DNA of 15,884 nt, from contig JADZAD010000003.1 of NCBI GenBank assembly GCA_020852775.1, positions 1-15,884 on the forward strand, in the 5' to 3' direction. The position numbers and the translations under genes are program-made. This stretch comes from Anaerolineae bacterium (GTDB lineage Bacteria > Chloroflexota > Anaerolineae > Aggregatilineales > UBA3940). Under the pieces are notes generated by a model. It was not told the origin of the DNA and ran no database searches. It worked only from the letters and a program-made list of their open reading frames with translations. Each line of letters begins with the position of its first letter. Within the stretch, counting starts at the first letter, position 1. This document shows, one piece after another, positions 14,392-15,884 of the stretch.

Positions 14392-15884
14392 CTAATTCGA
14401 GCCCAGAGCGACACAGGCCGGGCATGACCCGTCCGGGCGCACGATCGAGTACTGGGCCTGCGGGTCGGGTGTGCTGGTGGTGAAGCCGATGTTCCAGATG
14501 ATCATCAGCCGCACCCAGCCCAGGCTGCGAGCGAGTGTCTCGCCTTCAGCGAGCCACGCTGCCTGCTGGGCCACTGTCGTATTGTTACCCCAACTGAAAT
14601 TGGACGGGAGCGGGCCTACCCCTTCTGGCGAGACGTAGCCGTACTCGGTCAGGCAGACCGGCAGCCGGCCCCCCATGCCATTGTAGTAGACGTTCAGTGT
14701 GGGCTGGAAGTACCAACTGTAGTGTCCTCCCAGTGACAGCCCCGACTGCACCGAGGGGGCTGCCGTCCCGGCGTTATGGTGCACACCGATGCAGTTAGCG
14801 TAGTTCGCCGCGCCTGCGGCGGCCATCCCTTGCACGTAAAGGTTGTCATCGCAGCCCGCACCGGTGCAGCCGCCGAAGTAGCCGGTCGGGGCGAGCGCAC
14901 CGATGATCACCATCGTGCCGGGGCTGACGGACTTGATTGCGTTGAACGATGGCGCCAGCATGTTGTTCACATACGACTGCGGATTGATCTGCCCGGCGGG
15001 CCACTCGAAGTCGATGTTCATCTCATTCCAGACTTCGATCGCATCCGGCTGGTAGGCTGCCACGCCGCGCAGGAACTCGACATAACCATTGTAGTCAATC
15101 GCCGTCGGGTATGGCTGGCCCGGGATGGCCAGCAGGACCTTGTATCCGGAGCCGTGCGCCGCGGCGACATAGCCTGCTGCAACGCCCGGATCAAGGCCGG
15201 GGGCCCACTTGATCTGGAACTTCACCCAGCGCATTCCGGCCTGCTGCATCTTGTCGGTGTGCATGATCGAGCCGGGGAGCTGCGCTCCGAGTTCCAGCCC
15301 GCCGCCGTCTGATCCGGCTGCCCCGCTCGGGGCCGGAGGCGGCGCGGCCGCGGTGGTTGGCCGGGGGGTCGGCGTCACCGTCGTATTCGGGGCTGGAGTC
15401 ACGGTCGTGTTCGGTGCGCGCGTCGGCGCCTGGGTAGGCGCGGCAGGCGCTTCAGTCGGCGCGTCCGCCACCCGTACCGCTACGGAACCACGATCCACGA
15501 CCCCACCACCGACTACCGACCCCGCGATGGTGTAATCACCGGCCTCGCTGGCCTGCCAGACGAACGGCGTGCCGAGGCCGGTAGTCTGGTCGATTACCGC
15601 GCCGCCCGCGCCTGAGACCGTCCACTGGAGCACCAGTTGACCGGGCACGGTCGAGGCGCTGCTCGCTTTGAACTCGTTGATCGCCGTCAGCAGAGACGGA
15701 TCGTTGCCTGCGTCCAGCATATCATTGATGGTCATTCCGCCGATGCCATATGTGCGCGCCAGGTCAAGCCGCGCCCGGACAGTCGTTGCCGTTACGATCC
15801 ACACCCGCGACTGGCTCCCGTCTTCCGCAATTCGCGTATAGCTGTACGCGCCGGTGGTCTGGTCAGGGGCGATGTCCTGCACGC
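14392..15884 (-). CDS. Two-barrel glycosidase: GH18-like tail, Ig-like segment, clan GH-A barrel (paralog 3, partial)
   Basis: At least 497 residues are encoded and the N-terminus lies beyond the window. Residues 1 to about 72 (WIVTATTVRARLDLARTYG, then GIGGMTINDML and NDPSLLTAINEF) resemble the last helix and strand of GH18/SleL-YaaH-type barrels. There the pattern is an argument-rich helix, YG(L/I)GG, then a strand usually carrying Trp; here Asn stands near that Trp position. Residues of about 77-138 form an Ig- or PKD-like beta segment. A Thr/Pro/Ala linker spans 139-190 with a short repeat. The GH-A barrel from about 195 contains EVWNEMNIDFEW (acid/base E287), CLTEYGYVS (nucleophile E413), IGVHHNAG (H368) and IGALAPTGYFG. 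Cysteines in the CTGAGC segment and near the end (SCPAC) suggest disulfides. It is probably first of three in one transcript. Numbering is from the window edge. Confidence 0.85.
   Translation of the reverse strand, partial: VQDIAPDQTTGAYSYTRIAEDGSQSRVWIVTATTVRARLDLARTYGIGGMTINDMLDAGNDPSLLTAINEFKASSASTVPGQLVLQWTVSGAGGAVIDQTTGLGTPFVWQASEAGDYTIAGSVVGGGVVDRGSVAVRVADAPTEAPAAPTQAPTRAPNTTVTPAPNTTVTPTPRPTTAAAPPPAPSGAAGSDGGGLELGAQLPGSIMHTDKMQQAGMRWVKFQIKWAPGLDPGVAAGYVAAAHGSGYKVLLAIPGQPYPTAIDYNGYVEFLRGVAAYQPDAIEVWNEMNIDFEWPAGQINPQSYVNNMLAPSFNAIKSVSPGTMVIIGALAPTGYFGGCTGAGCDDNLYVQGMAAAGAANYANCIGVHHNAGTAAPSVQSGLSLGGHYSWYFQPTLNVYYNGMGGRLPVCLTEYGYVSPEGVGPLPSNFSWGNNTTVAQQAAWLAEGETLARSLGWVRLMIIWNIGFTTSTPDPQAQYSIVRPDGSCPACVALGSN
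15371..15418 (-). repeat. Two-copy 24-base repeat encoding APNTTVTP
   Basis: Two adjacent 24-base units, 19 of 24 bases identical, encode the linker repeat NTTVTPAP / NTTVTPTP between the Ig-like segment and the GH-A barrel. All five differences leave the TTVTP core unchanged, which suggests duplication followed by selection on the linker protein sequence. Confidence 0.7.

Noticed and set aside
14336..14425. Earlier starts (14425, 14365) for glycosidase paralog 2
   Set aside because: The 14425 start overlaps the preceding gene, and the 14365 start has its Shine-Dalgarno one base away. The extra residues do not look like part of a signal or anchor.
1..15884. CRISPR array, insertion sequence or phage gene
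   Set aside because: No regularly spaced direct repeats, transposase motifs or terminal inverted repeats were noticed on reading; the only direct repeat recorded is the short linker-coding duplication.

Overview
The window is a stretch of a moderately high-GC bacterial chromosome. The gene content suggests a member of the Chloroflexota, possibly Anaerolineae or a relative. The pointers are a nuoK-L-M-N run with an enlarged NuoL, many single-pass or lipid-anchored proteins with Ala/Thr/Pro-rich linkers, and a small C-terminal Ig-like domain of a kind I associate with that phylum. This placement is inferred from recalled protein style and was not tested by phylogeny.

Bases 1-5700 (+ strand) are the 3' end of a complex I (NADH-quinone oxidoreductase) operon: the tail of nuoK, then complete nuoL, nuoM and nuoN. 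Together they encode membrane-arm subunits, including all three antiporter-like proton channels. A strong hairpin after nuoN (5654-5682) ends the operon. A small unrecognised gene (5774-6160, +) follows and meets the next gene tail to tail.

Bases 6163-11426 (- strand) hold three genes, read right to left. The first is a lipoprotein of the M14 zinc carboxypeptidase family. The second is an 1161-residue multi-domain protein with seven membrane segments, a GAF domain, about 430 residues of coiled coil and a histidine-kinase-like end, with its own extended -10 promoter. The third overlaps it by 4 bases and is a membrane-anchored Ig-like protein. The kinase-like protein has Gln at the position where the H-box normally carries the phosphorylated His.

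Bases 11473-11631 carry a tRNA-Gln(UUG) gene (+) with a readable promoter and a downstream hairpin that lies between convergent genes.

Bases 11646-15884 (- strand) hold three consecutive, diverged paralogs of a clan GH-A type TIM-barrel glycosidase. All are membrane-anchored or apparently extracytoplasmic, and all keep the two glutamates expected for retaining catalysis. The first in transcription order is cut by the window edge. Ahead of its Ig-like segment, Thr/Pro linker and GH-A barrel it carries what looks like the end of a GH18/SleL-like barrel.

The best candidate for something undescribed is the right half. It combines a triplicated surface glycosidase locus with a two-barrel member and, next to it, an envelope peptidase and a probable pseudo-histidine kinase translationally coupled to an extracytoplasmic partner. 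A role in envelope or surface-glycan remodelling is conceivable but is inference only.
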